Shown: positions 1-11,852 of the stretch, piece by piece | How positions within the stretch are numbered: position 1 is the first letter of the stretch | How the letters are laid out: every line of letters starts with the position of its first letter | Assembly (NCBI GenBank): GCA_914767715.1 | Contig: OU612067.1 | Span: 34,880,162-34,944,161, forward strand | From: Membranipora membranacea | Taxonomy: Eukaryota; Bryozoa; Gymnolaemata; Cheilostomatida; Membraniporidae | Direction of reading: 5' to 3' | DNA: 64,000 nt | Notes under the pieces: model-generated | Databases searched by the model: none | Told to the model about the DNA's origin: nothing | Seen by the model: the letters and a program-made list of their open reading frames with translations, nothing else | Program-made: the position numbers and the translations under genes

Positions 1-1009
1 AGCATCTTAACATAGAATAGCCTGAATAACCACCACCTTCAGCTGTTGTATGAGAAAATCGCAATGGTTTTGATGAAAGATCTGAGTAGAACCATAACCA
101 CTTGTAGTGCCAGGGCAGGTATGAACAATAGTGTTTGCAGAGAATGTGTGTGAAACAATGTATGTCACGTAAGTTACGCAACATAAGTAGTGGCTGGTTA
201 CATGTCCAGGGATACAGCGCAGCACACGAGGCGATAGTGGTACCACATAGTCGGATGTCAATAGTTTCCGAACAGTTTATTGTGTATGCAGCAGCATGGT
301 TCACATTCAACATTGTTGTCAGATTGGCAGCAGTCACATAATGATTTGTATCAGCAGAACAAAACATATCTGGGTGTAAAGTTAAAGTTTGTTCAACAGC
401 AGTTGTCAACACAGGTGTCATAGCAATGACAGACATAGCCACAGCAGTAGCACAGGTAGCAACAGGTCTCGTAGCAACGAGCAGTGTTTCAGATTCGATA
501 ACCTTAGCAAAGGTCTCGGATTCCTCAACTGTTTCAAAGTGAACAGTTTCTTGACTGGACGTACAGATATGGACAGGGTTTACTGATACAGTTTGAAATA
601 TCTCAATGCCATGATGAACCATAACCGGCAATGGAGTATGATAACTGACTGGTACATAAGAAAAGGAGAATCTATCTTCAAAGCGTTGAAGATAAAATTT
701 ACAACCTCGTACATGAGCTTCACTCTGAGCATAGAGATGTAGTCCAAGCTGATGGTCATTATCAAACATATTTATAGCCTTCTGTAATGTAAGAGTATTG
801 CACTGATACTCACCAAATATCCTAGACATAATTAATAACTCTGCGTGGTAATCCCATAGTTGATGTTTTTCACAGAAGTCCAGTGCTTGGTCAAGTCCGA
901 TCCGTATATTCGGCTCAGCAGGTAGCAGCTGCCTCTGCCCAGTGAAGAGGTTATCCATAAGTTTGCTGAAAGTTTCACCTGGATAATGTTCTTCGTAGGG
1001 TAAATCCAT
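1..1009 (-). CDS. long open frame of the LTR element, gag-like by position, N-terminal 336 codons
   Basis: From the ATG at 1009 (minus strand) the frame stays open to the window edge without a stop, which is 336 codons. The protein begins MDLPYEEHYPGETFSKLMDN. The first third is a charged, probably helical region, followed by a Thr/Val/Ala-rich middle and a part rich in Cys, His and Trp. I recognise no domain: no CCHC knuckle, protease or polymerase motif is visible. Its place just downstream of the LTR and primer-binding-like site suggests gag or the start of a gag-pol frame. It could instead be an unrelated single-exon gene. The stop lies beyond the window. Confidence 0.5.
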   Translation of the reverse strand, partial: MDLPYEEHYPGETFSKLMDNLFTGQRQLLPAEPNIRIGLDQALDFCEKHQLWDYHAELLIMSRIFGEYQCNTLTLQKAINMFDNDHQLGLHLYAQSEAHVRGCKFYLQRFEDRFSFSYVPVSYHTPLPVMVHHGIEIFQTVSVNPVHICTSSQETVHFETVEESETFAKVIESETLLVATRPVATCATAVAMSVIAMTPVLTTAVEQTLTLHPDMFCSADTNHYVTAANLTTMLNVNHAAAYTINCSETIDIRLCGTTIASCAALYPWTCNQPLLMLRNLRDIHCFTHILCKHYCSYLPWHYKWLWFYSDLSSKPLRFSHTTAEGGGYSGYSMLRC

Positions 1010-1060
1010 TTTAGCTTAATTTAAGAGTGTACTGGAGGCTGTAAATCGAAAGATTTTTAG

Positions 1061-1077
1061 CCCACCCGAGGACGCCA
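1061..1077 (-). other. primer-binding-like site of the LTR element
   Basis: Minus-strand sequence TGGCGTCCTCGGGTGGG follows the presumed LTR end after three bases. A TGG start is expected because it pairs with the CCA end of a tRNA primer. I did not identify the tRNA. The first coding ATG follows about 50 bases further on. Confidence 0.5.
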
Positions 1078-1080
1078 AAC

Positions 1081-1436
1081 TGTGATACGTGGTTGGATGC
1101 TAATCGCAAGGTGGTTCAACTTAGCCCAGCTAAGATTTATATCAGTATGCAAGAACGTTTAGATGTAAATAATAATTACCAGAGAGATAGATGTCGAGTG
1201 AGTCTGTCAGTATGTCCAGGTGAAAGTATGAATGGAATGGATTGGATACCAATGGTGTATGATAAGTGTGTAACCTTGTTAGGTCAGATAAGTGAGCTAG
1301 TTAGTTGTAATGGCCAGTTGACCATCTGTATGTGCTCAATATATGTAGTGGAATACCACCAGTCATGGGTTTTCCCGGCTAAGCCGATGGCATCCCAGAA
1401 TGCCAGTCTGGGTTTTCTGACTATGTGTCAGTGACA
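1081..1436 (-). repeat. putative 5' LTR (about 356 bp)
   Basis: On the minus strand this stretch opens with TGTCACTGACACATAGTC and closes with ACGTATCACA, so it has the TG...CA termini of an LTR. An AT-rich TATA-like motif (GATATAAATC) lies near its 3' end. It directly precedes the primer-binding-like site. A 113-codon frame runs through it on the plus strand but has no family resemblance and is read as chance. The partner LTR is not in the window, so the ends are inferred from the terminal dinucleotides. Confidence 0.5.
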
Positions 1437-2104
1437 GCCCAGAACGCGCCAGTTCCCAGAGCTATGCCAATGTTTTGACCCTACCTTTTCCAAGTTACAA
1501 CTTAAATAGTGTGCTATTGTGCGGGCTGGAGGAGATAATGACTGGAATACATATAGTTGAGAATAGCATACAGTAATTATGATGATGACTCAGTAGCTAT
1601 CAATGCAGAAAGCCTGAGTTGAGTGTAATAATATTTTAATTACTACAGGTTGTGAGTAAAAGTATCTCATAAATATAATAATAATATGTAAAATAAAAGC
1701 GCATAATTGATTGATGAGGATGCCTCATGTGAATGAAAGACTGGCTGAGCACATCATCATCTGAAGACTCATTATAAGCATGTAGGATCATTATTATTGT
1801 ACTCAACTCAGCACACCAACTTACTTGAGCTTTTAAATGCTTGGCTTGTTATAAATAAGCATCCATGATTATGATAGCCACCACATAAACTCTCGAGTCC
1901 TTATTACAATGCCATTCATTCGTCATTTACACAGCAAAATCCCTTGTATACATTCAGCAAAATTCATAATCTGACATTGTTGTTTTCATTTGAGAGCTAG
2001 ATCTATATATGACTCAGTCTCAGGATTAATACCTGACTGACAGTAGAATATATTATATATTAGTTAGGCCTCTAATTTCCTTCTCGCTGTTTGCTGATAA
2101 GAAA
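1437..2104. other. intergenic stretch between the LTR element and the hnRNP M-like gene
   Basis: I see no gene here. It must contain the promoter and 5' UTR of the plus-strand gene that starts at 2105, but no TATA box or initiator stands out. Confidence 0.5.
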
Positions 2105-5100
2105 ATGGATATGATAAAAAGGGAGATAAAAACAGAGATAAGGTTTGTCTGTAAATTGTTAAATATATATATATATATATATGCCTATTTGAATCTCTGA
2201 CTTTCCAGGCTTAGGAAGAGGACAGATTGAATTGTAGGTTTGTAATTTGATGTCAGCTCAGCCTCCAATAGGCCTGTTTATGGTTCCGAGATAACTTGAC
2301 TTGAGTATGTCAACTGTTTCAGTTTGAAGCAAATGAAGCACAGCTATAAACTTCAAGTCATTAACCCCATCTGTGTCTCACATTTTAATCCAGCTGCAGT
2401 AGATATTTTACATTGTAGATCACCACAACATGAGAATGGACACAGGGGTCGTTCCAGGTCACGTTCAAGGTCAAGATCTCCTAACAGACGTAGCCGTCCC
2501 GTACAAAACAGAAGACTCTATATATCTAATATGCCATTTGATATGAAGTGGAAAGATGTAAAAGATTTATTCAAAGAGCAAGGTTGGTAACCCGATTACG
2601 TAATCAAGTTAACAAGTATTAATCTGTTCCTCAGCATGACCATCAGATTCAAGTGGGCTATTCACATGAGAATGGAGCTATATTGAGCAATGATCAAAAA
2701 GACTATTGGGGGTAATAGACTATTACTATGTTATACTATTGTTTGCTCCTGTGGTTTTATTGTTATTGTGTGCTGTGCTATACTATAAGATAGTATTACC
2801 TGTTACAGTGGGAGATTGTTATGTTACATTATATGAACGTCCTGATGGTAAATCTCTGGGTGCTGGACTAGTGGAGTTTAGAGATCTATCTAAAGCACAA
2901 GAAGCTGTAGATAAGATGAATAGATATGAAGTCAGCGGCAGAAAAATAATCGTCAGAGAAGTAAGTATCTCAGCTTATGTAGGTATATATCAGTATGTCT
3001 GGGTATATCTATCTGTATCTCAGCTTATGTAGGTGTATATCAGTAGCCTATGTATAGGTATATCTATCTGTATCTGAGTAGTATACTGAGCTATAACTGG
3101 ATCATGTCTCAGTCACATATCTGGCTCTCATCTCCCTCAGTAATATAGCCTCTTTGTGGCGCTCTGTGATACCCGTGGTGCGCCCTGTGGTTCCTGCGGT
3201 TTGTACTGTGACACCTGTGGTTTGTACTGTGACACCTGCGGTTTGTACTGTGACACCTGTGGTTTGTACTGTGACACCTGTGTTTTGTATTGTGACACCT
3301 GTGGTTTGTACTGCGTGTAGCGATATTTGTATGACCATAGTAATGTATCGAATGGTTTGTTACTCAGGAGACAGACAGAGACAGACGGAGACATGAGAAC
3401 GATAAGCCTGATGGGCGAGGAGGAGGCGGTGGAGGAGGCCGCAGTGGTGGGGGTGGAGATAGAGGGGGTGATATGAGAGGGGGACATCCTATGGACAGGG
3501 GTGGAGGTATGAACCTACCTATGAATCTACCACCAGGGGTAACTCCTCAGCTCCTTGGCTCACTCGGTATCAACGATGGACCAATCACTAATCAAGTATT
3601 CGTAGCAAATGTAAGTTATCTACCTGATTACTATAAGTGTCAAATGTAAGTTATCTACCTGATTACTATAAGTGTCAAATGTAAGTTATCTACCTGATTA
3701 CTATAAGTGTCAAATGTAAGTTATCTACCTGATTACTATAAGTGTCAAATGTAAGTTATCCACCTGATTACTATAAGTGTCAAATGTAAGTTATCTACCT
3801 GATTACTATAAGTGTCAAATGTAAGTTATCTACCTGATTACTTTAAGTGTCAAATGTAAGTTATCTACCTGATTACTATAAGTGTCAAATGTAAGTTATC
3901 TACCTGATTACTATAAGTGTCAAATGTAAGTTATCTACCTGATTACTATAACTGTCAAATGTAAGTTATCTACCTGATTACTATAAGTGTCAAATGTAAG
4001 TTATCTACATGATTACTATAAGTGTCAAATGTAAGCTCTGTACTCAATTATTATTATTATGCGTCATTTATATTAAGTAAAATGATTTAGAAAGTTTTAC
4101 TCTAGTATTTCCAGAATCATACTTTGGTAACATTTGTGCTTCTTGCGATGACACTCTATATGTTTGATATTAACAGCTGGACTACCGATGTTCAGAACAG
4201 AAACTAAAGGAGGTGTTCAGTATGGCTGGATCTGTTACTAAGGTAAGTCAGTGTAACCTACCTATGTATGTAGAGTTAGGTATTAGTGGATATAGCTGCT
4301 GATGTGGTGTCAGATAACAGTTCATATCAATCATATCAGATGATAGTAACTCCCAGTCATTGTATGTAAGGTAAGGCCAATCATATAACTCAGACCTTAA
4401 TACACCTCGGAGAAAGATAGAAAGTAAAGAGGTACATAACATATCCTATACACATTACGTATCCTACATGCAACACAACTGCTCTGGTAATAATTAGTTA
4501 TATTGATTAACATGTAAACTATACCGGTAGGTTACACTGTATGACTACAGATACTGTTTACTTATACTGTATAATTTGTATATTACAGCTGGAATGTAAG
4601 AACGATAAGGATGGTAAGTTTCGAGGTATGGCAGTCATAGCCTTTGAGACACCGATGGAAGCTCTACAGGCTATCAGTATGTTTAATGGACAGACTCTGT
4701 TTGACAGGAATATGTCGGTTAAGATGGACAAACTCGCTAATATGGAAGACAAGAAACCATCTCTACCAGGTAAGCGACTATTACCTGTACCAGTGTGGCT
4801 TCTGTCTCTCTAATCTTATGTGACAATCTTCTGTGTAATTTGGTGCAAAAACACATACTTTTTGTTGCTGGAGATCAAACCTAACATGATACATTTTCTC
4901 TTAACATGTAACACACCGCGTTGTATTCATTTAGTTATGATGAAAAATTTCTATGATTTAAAGGGATAATACACTTCTGATCTCTGTTTGGCAGCCAATG
5001 GAGCACAGAAAAATGTATGTACATACAAAAACTCCTTATTTGTAATTCAAAACCCCTTGTTCTGCTCAAATGTGCAGTCTAAATTGTAGTTGTGCATCTC

Positions 5101-8100
5101 CAACAAGAAATAAGACAACTAACAGAATTGCTTGTGATCTGAAAAAAGCTGATTTTGTGAGCAGTTGTGTGCTCCTACCTCTTGGTTAGTGTTTCAATTG
5201 TCCAGATACTCAAAGTGCGCATGTGCAATAAGGATGACCTTTTGACTTTAGCTTGTTATTTTCTAACAGCCCAGCTTAACACTTTTATTACCATAACCGG
5301 ATATGGTAATAAAAGTGTTAAGCTGGGCTGTTAGAAAATAACAAGCTAAAGTCAAAAGGTCATCCTTATTGCACATGCGCACTTTGAGTATCTGGACAAT
5401 TGAAACACTAACCAAGAGGTAGGAGCACACAACTGCTCACAAAATCAGCTTTTTTTAGATCACCAAGCAATTCTGTTAGTTGTCTTATTTCTTGTTGGAG
5501 ATGCACAACTACAATTTAGAATGCACATTTGAGCAGAACAAGGGGTTTTGAATTACAAATAAGGAGTTTTTGTATGTACATACATTTTTCTGTGCTCCAT
5601 TGGCTGCCAAACAGAGATCAGAAGTGTATTATCCCTTTAAGAAAAAAAAAATTTGATTCCAAACCTAAACAGAACAGATAAATCCATAGATAGACAAAGT
5701 AATGTAATAACTGAACCTTATGTATGCCTTCTATGGTACTGTGTTACTGTGACATATATAAATGATGTGTTATATTTACAGAGGGACTTAAAGGTATCGG
5801 CTCATCCCTACCCCTCGGAGGAGGGGGTGGTGGAGGAGGTATGGGGGGACCTCCTGGAGGATTTATGGGTATGGGAGGAGGCGGTGGTATGGGCTCAGGA
5901 GGAATGGGTAGTGAGTATCCCCTACATAATATACTATACATATATCAGTCCATCTCATGTGTTACATGCTTACATTAATCTTTTATCCTTGGTTGTATAA
6001 GGATGTATACCTCTCCCAGCACCCTCGGGTGTATACCTCTCATGTGTAGACAATGATGTTGTCATATCCCCCATCTGTCATATTGTGGTCAGTTGATCTT
6101 ACTTACATGTACAGATGTCACATTGGGTATTCTTGTCACACAATGCGTTTTATATACACTCTGATTGAATTTTTTATAGATATGGGAGGCGGCGGCGGTG
6201 GTTCCAATATGGGATCACTAGGCGGTATGTCAGGTGGTATGTCTGGTGGTATGGGAGGTCTTGGAGGAGGTAAGTCATACTCTACATATACTGTACTTAC
6301 TAAACTATATATGATATGATCTACATGTAAATGTCTAGCCTGTTTTAACAAGCTCTATTTGGTGCAACAAAGCTTGTCAATACATGGATAGATTTTATTT
6401 ATATTTGCTGCACGGAAGCTGTATGTGCTGGAGAGTTGAGCAAGCAGAAATCAGCCTCTTAGTAAATCCATTCATGACCCACACGTAATATATGTGTACT
6501 ATAAATAGCAAATTTATCACAACATATATATTTATATGTTTGCTGCTGGTTGTGTGTATGACATGACCTTCACCTCACCGCCTCTTCGCTCGATGTCATA
6601 CATATATACAACGAGGAGGAGGAGGAGGTATGTGTGTATGTATATGTGTGTGTGTATCTGACTGATTACAGGCGGAGGAGGCGGTATGGGAGGTATGGGA
6701 TCAGGCGGAGGTGGTATGGGTGCTATGTCTGCTATGTCAGCCTCAGGAGGAGATTATGGATCACCACTAGGAGGTCTGGGAGGGCTCTCAGGTGGAGGAG
6801 GACTCGGAGGGTCAGGAGGTTCTATGGGAGGACTCGGTGGTGCCTCATCAGGCTCTGCATTCGGAGGAATGGACAATATGGGCGGCTCTGGTCTCGACAA
6901 CCTCAACCTTAAAGGTTAGCTGTACATTCACAGTCATATCATCTACACTCTACAGCTACATCATCAGTAGTAGGCTACATTAGACACAGTTAGTACACAA
7001 GTACATAACCCAGCCAACAGTGACATATATCAGAGTGTACAGACAGATAAATGCCTCTACTGTATGATCTGTATATAATGTTAGCTGCCAGCCTTTCTCT
7101 CTCAGTCACCCATCACCATCACCATTACATGCTTAGTATAGTATAGTGTAGTTATGTTTGCTCTGTTTTATTTTAGGAATCGGTGACTTGAGTAGTTTTG
7201 CTTCACTGGCTGCTAATCTACAGAATAACCCTGAGGCGTTTAACACACTCAGTAACATGATGAATAACATCTCTGGAGGAGCCTCTATGGGAGGTGGAGG
7301 TGGTGGTGGTGGTATGCCAGGGGGTATGGGTATGGGTAAGTCATACAGTATATACATACATACAGTAATATTAAGCTCTCGTTAGTATTCAGCATGACAC
7401 TTCTCTTTTCACTGATTTTCAAAATAAGTCCGTGTAATAAACCATCTAGGATTCACCCTGTCCTGTATATATATATACCCAGTCATGTACACTGAGTTAT
7501 CGTGTTGCAGGTGGTGGTGGAGGAGGCGGGGTTATGAACTCTCGATCATACGGAGGGGGAAGAGATGATAGAATGGACAGGGGCGGAGGAATGGGGGGAG
7601 GTATGGACAGAGGAAGGAGATCGCCTATGAGGGACACTGGAGAGATTACCAGTGTGTTTGTCAGAAATGTAAGTTACGGTCATAAGACGTCGCTGAAACT
7701 GTGAATATCACTTTTCTGCAGTGATCTCACATGAGCGGACATAATAGTACCTTTAGTAATGTTACAACTGACCCCCAGTCAGTGTATCCCCTAATCATCC
7801 TCCTCCTTGTCCTATCTGATGACTGTATGTATGTTATGTGGTTGTATGTATGTTATGTGGTTGTATGTATGTTATGTGGTTGTATATATGTTATTATCAC
7901 TGTATGTATGTTATAATGACTGTATATATGGTATTATGACTGTATATATGGTATTATGACTGTATATATGTTATTATTACTGTATATATGTTATTATTAC
8001 TGTATATATGGTATTATGACTGTATATATGGTATTATGACTGTATATATGGTATTATGACTGTATATATGGTATTATGACTGTATATATGTTATTATTAC

Positions 8101-8966
8101 TGTGTATATGTTATTATGACTGTATATATGGTATTATGACTGTATGTATATTATGACTGTATGTATATTATTATGACTGTATGTACGTTATGTGGTTGTA
8201 GCTGCCGTTTACTTACACCTGGCAGATGATGAAGGAGACATTTAAAGCAGCCGGTGAGGTTCAGTATGCCGAGATAAAGAAGGATTCAGATAACAAGTCG
8301 AGAGGATTCGGTATAGTTAGGTTCTCTACTCCTGATGAGGCCAGAAGGGCAGTCAGTATCCTTATACACAACAAATAATCACATATAACCATTCTATAAC
8401 CATTAACAACCACTACAAGCCAGCTGTGTGCTGTTAGACCTAGTCATAGTCACAGCTAGTCATAAACTTAGCTTGAATCCACTGAATCCACTCATTATAC
8501 TACTAACCATTATTGTATTGAATTTACATGGAATTGTTCAATTCACCGAAAGAGAATTCATAGAGCAGTTTTGGCACTCTAGACGGTCAGTAGTCATGAA
8601 ATCCCCTCCCTCACTCCCACCATAGACCCTGATCCATAGACCCTGATCCATAGACCCTGATCCATAGACCCTGATCCATAGACCCTGATCCATAGACCCT
8701 GATCCATAGACCCTGATCCATAGACCCTGATCCATAGACCCTGATCCATAGACCCTGATCCATAGACCCTGATCAAGATCACTTATAATAGATTATTGAC
8801 ATTGATGCTCAGTTAAATACTGAGAGTATATATTCTAAGATAGTATATGTGGCTTGGATGTTTGACATGAAGGTTAGAAGTTTCCTTAGCTAATGTTTTA
8901 GATTTATTTAATAAGACGAGAGTGAACGGTCGAGAACTGGAGGTGAGACTGAATAATGTGAGATAG
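2105..8966 (+). CDS. hnRNP M / MYEF2-family RNA-binding protein (three RRMs, Gly/Met-rich linker)
   Basis: The spliced coding exons are 2105-2142, 2419-2582, 2809-2960, 3368-3610, 4177-4242, 4589-4769, 5782-5910, 6180-6269, 6672-6914, 7177-7335, 7511-7668, 8202-8355 and 8902-8966. All phases match and give 613 aa. The N-terminus has two SUMO-type motifs (IKRE, IKTE) and an Arg-Ser run. RRM1 (about 45-118) has LYISNM and KSLGAGLVEF; RRM2 (about 193-268) has VFVANL and KFRGMAVIAF; RRM3 (about 535-611) has VFVRNL and KSRGFGIVRF. Residues 282-534 are Gly/Met-rich. The order RRM-RRM-GM-linker-RRM at the extreme C-terminus, and AISMFNGQ in RRM2, are typical of hnRNP M, a nuclear regulator of pre-mRNA splicing. 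The start in exon 1 (AAAATGG context) is the least certain part. The last donor (GTATCC) is weak. Confidence 0.88.
2164..2182. repeat. AT dinucleotide microsatellite
   Basis: A short run of alternating AT lies in intron 1 of the hnRNP M-like gene. Confidence 0.9.
3181..3312 (+). repeat. 21-bp tandem repeat in hnRNP M intron 3
   Basis: About six copies of a 21-base unit containing TTTGTACTGTGACACCTG lie inside the intron, about 55 bases before the acceptor of exon 4. The unit does not include a splice site. Frames through it are chance products of the repeat. Confidence 0.85.
3606..4036 (+). repeat. 35-bp tandem array that starts at the exon 4 donor and duplicates it
   Basis: Twelve copies of a 35-base unit run from the exon-intron boundary (first intron base 3611) to 4030, with a further donor-like GTAAGC at 4031. 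Each copy contains CAAAT|GTAAGT, the same sequence as the real junction, so there are 13 consecutive candidate 5' splice sites exactly 35 bases apart. The copies are almost identical. Reading past the first donor reaches a TAA in the next copy, so only the first donor leaves the protein intact. Confidence 0.92.
4958..5640. mobile_element. 683-bp foldback element with TTAA ends (MITE-like)
   Basis: The stretch is a near-perfect inverted repeat: two arms of about 335 bases around a six-base loop at 5296-5301. Its outer ends read TTAAAGGGATAAT and the complement. TTAA at both ends fits TTAA-targeting (piggyBac-type) transposition, although TTAA is its own complement and so is ambiguous. It has no coding capacity. 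It lies in intron 6 of the hnRNP M-like gene (4770-5781), so the pre-mRNA would carry a very long hairpin. Confidence 0.8.
7795..8200 (+). repeat. tandem array leading to the exon 12 acceptor of the hnRNP M-like gene
   Basis: Repeats of about 20 bases built on ACTGTATATATGGTATTATG fill the intron. The edges carry TTATGTGGTTGTATG units that resemble the acceptor TTATGTGGTTGTAG at 8188-8201. The acceptor therefore looks like one member of the array whose AG has been kept. Confidence 0.8.
8624..8773 (+). repeat. 14-bp minisatellite in the last hnRNP M intron
   Basis: About ten near-identical copies of CCATAGACCCTGAT lie in intron 12 and do not touch a splice site. Confidence 0.9.
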
Positions 8967-9506
8967 AGGCTGTTATCCCTCTCTCTCTCTCTCTGTCTCT
9001 CTCCTACACGCCCGTCACAGCTTCTACTGATAATACTACTACTACTACTACCTGATGAACATGATGTACCTGATGTACCTGATGTCTAACTTAGCTGGGT
9101 AAGATCAGCTACCAAACACCCAAACCAATATCATCATCATCTTAACGTTAACCTAATGATTGTCAGCGTCCTCGCTGCTGCTGCTGTCATGGCTCGCTCT
9201 GTCATGGCTGCTGACTCAAGGAGATGATTCCATAGTTGGCTGTTCTGTCATCGTTGTGACATGCTTGAAGCTGCGGTGGTTATCAAGGTGTTAATCAAAC
9301 TGGTGGCTCGATCTTCATAAATCCATCTAGTACATTATATTATCATGGGTTCGGAATTTGGAACGGTTCAGATCTTTGGTACATTCAATGTCTGATCAAT
9401 CAGTTGAACAATTGTTTTAAGTTTTGCACGAAATCGGCGGCAAATTATTCCATGTACATAGCTGACGCTGTAACAGCAGATTATTAGTCGAATTGTGAAC
9501 TAAGAG

Positions 9507-9534
9507 ATGATGGCGAGCGACTTCAGCCTTCTCT
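9507..9534 (+). other. possible first coding exon of an unknown gene
   Basis: Tandem ATGs (ATGATGGCGAGCGAC) followed by a good donor (CTCT|GTAAGC) could be an initial exon encoding MMASDFSLL. A phase-compatible segment exists at 10815-11051 (acceptor GAAAAG, donor CTG|GTAAGT) but its translation looks like nothing known. No further exon confirms it, so this is a low-confidence candidate. Confidence 0.2.
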
Positions 9535-11852
9535 GTAAGCATAGACAGAGGGACAAGAAGAGATTTTGATATATTAATTCTCTAGGTTGAGTCAATTCTT
9601 TGAAAATCAAACTCTCTGAGCTGAATTATAGTCATTTTATAGACTTGTGGGGATGTTGCTTGTAATGAACATCACATTTTATCTTGTCACAGCTATGAGA
9701 TAAGTGCTAGTCAATTTGTACTATAGTAGAACGGTTCGTCCATCGCCAAAATTGTCTCAACATTTTATTCTATTGTCATTTAAGTTCATTCTGCTGCATT
9801 GTGTATAAAATACAACAATTCTTGTATATAATTTTAGTTGGTTTCCATCCATGCGTGTTTGCTCTTGAACTTAGAAGGGCTTGTTTTGTGAACCGTCCCT
9901 GAGTTTTGACAAAGGGTCGCTCGTTTATTTGAGTAATTTTACTCATTACTTCCTCTTGTTAGTGACATTCAAACTGTACTACAATACCAGTATCTATCAT
10001 GGTGTCCTACTGTATAGTCTCAAATATAGCCACATGTGTTAGCAGGGATTGTTGAAAGATATCCGGTAATATGTTGTATAGAATCACAAATTCACTCTGC
10101 TGGCTGTTAAGGTTCTACCTACCTGACCAAGAGGAAACTTGTTCCCTAAGCTTAGAAAATAGTCAATCACTTCATAGGGCCTCGAGGATAATATCTTGTG
10201 TGCTTATATGAGAGATTATACAGTAATCATTCATTGGCCACAGACCGTGGCTAGGTTTTGGCGTCCGGAGTAATTTCAGGTTATAAGATAGTAACTCACA
10301 GAACAAAGTGATGATGCTGGTATTGTAGAAAGTTTGAGGGTCAAATTGTGTGTTTATCAATCCTGAATCCATGCTAGTTTGTTGGACAAAGGGTCAATAT
10401 CTGCATAGCATTTCTAAACCTTGTGTCAGTTGGGCGGAAATCTAGGTGATGATCAAATGACTGGTTATCTGTGGATACTCTCAGCTTAAAGACGCTCACT
10501 CACCATTGGCATTGTACTCTATTATGGATTGATATTCGAATATTGTTGCTGTTGGACTGGAAGTACTCGATCACACCATTTCTTGCATTCTGCATTTTTT
10601 GATCAAGAAACAAAGTAAGTTGTGATTCATATATTCCTCTTTTCAAGGGTATCAGCTGCTGTTAGATTTTACCGCATACAAAATTTGTCATTTCTAAGTC
10701 TCGTAAATTTCATTGCTGCCCCTTCACAGGATCTTGGGATCATGCAAACTAGTTTCATGTTAGATTTGCCTGAAACATGTGGTTGGGTTACCTCAAACTA
10801 ACTTGAAAAGCAGTTGCTGGCTCGATGAGGATCGTCGCTGATATGCAAGGGTACAACTCTTTGATAGTTTGTATTGTTGGAAAGGCCCCATATTCTCATC
10901 ATAGGGCCGAGAACCCTTGTGTTGCTCACGACTGCGTCAATAAGCGTGTGTATAAGCGGGCTTATAGTGGAGCCTATATGCCTGCCTATGAGTATGTTTA
11001 TATACGTGATACTTTGACGCTGTTAGATCAGCCTCGGCAGCTTGATCGATCTGGTAAGTTCCCTCCCTCGATCTCAAACAGCACTTGCTAGGTTTTAACT
11101 TCCCTTTATATCTCTGGACCCTGCCTTATAATTCAAACTGCCAAAACAAAAAAAATCGATCTGTCATTTGTTGCTTTTTTATTCTTTTTGTTATTGGTCT
11201 GAACTCGGCACTGAGACGTACAGACTTGTAACATGAAAAGGTTCTGTGGCGGCTTGTAAATATTTATACTGTGTATCATCACACTTTATATCTGGTCCAG
11301 TCTGGTCCAGTCTGCTGGTCAGTACGGCACACAGGTTTGAGTTGGTGAGGTTGTGATGTGATGTCCTCCGGGCAGGTACTGGTAGGTACTGCTATCAATG
11401 AGCGTGTCTGTCGTACACTCGATAAAGATTGATATGAAGCATCAGCCGACGCAGCACACATAACTAGCGATGGTCAGGTATGGTATGTTTTTGGATTATA
11501 ATTTGATAGCGTTACCTCCTCTGCTGATAGCTCTTTTGTTTTATGAGATCTTCTTTATTCCAATCGGGACCAAAAGTGTAATCGGCAAATAAAAACACTT
11601 GGTGTAATGGTTCATCTTCTGTTTAGCACATTTTGATCCAATGATATAACATATTGGCATCGAAGAGGTTCTTTGTAAAGTAGTAGATGGTAGCTACTAG
11701 CCTTGCTGCAGATTTTCTTCAAAATGAGGTGTAACTCACTTGTTGTTTTATCTTAGAATTAATTACTGACACATCAGCTGAGATTGGTTCTACTCACACG
11801 AAGTAAATCTTTTCCTATTTGAGTATTGAAAATATATGTATTTTATTTCTAG

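Larger units (their letters stand above)
1..1436 (-). mobile_element. 5' part of an LTR retrotransposon (Ty3/Gypsy-like), truncated by the window edge
   Basis: Read on the minus strand, the element starts with a putative LTR (1081-1436), then a short spacer, a primer-binding-like site (1061-1077) and a long open frame starting at 1009 that leaves the window. LTR ends of the form TGTCACTG...GTATCACA, followed within three bases by a TGG-initiated tRNA-complementary-looking stretch, are the usual layout of the 5' end of Gypsy-type elements. The second LTR, pol domains and the target-site duplication lie outside the window, so the class is inferred from layout only. The element sits about 670 bases upstream of the hnRNP M-like gene and points away from it. 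Confidence 0.55.

Noticed and set aside
7-765. Several short frames on both strands at the left edge
   Set aside because: They overlap the longer uninterrupted minus-strand frame from 1009, which explains the region better.
1093-1434. 113-codon plus-strand frame
   Set aside because: It lies wholly within the putative LTR and has no recognisable domain or splice context.
5744-7357. Pro-rich minus-strand frames
   Set aside because: They are the complement of Gly/Met codons in the hnRNP M exons.
10825-11091. 88-codon plus-strand frame with a nearby donor
   Set aside because: It can be joined in phase to 9507-9534, but the protein looks like non-coding translation and ends at once in the next exon; not called as a gene.
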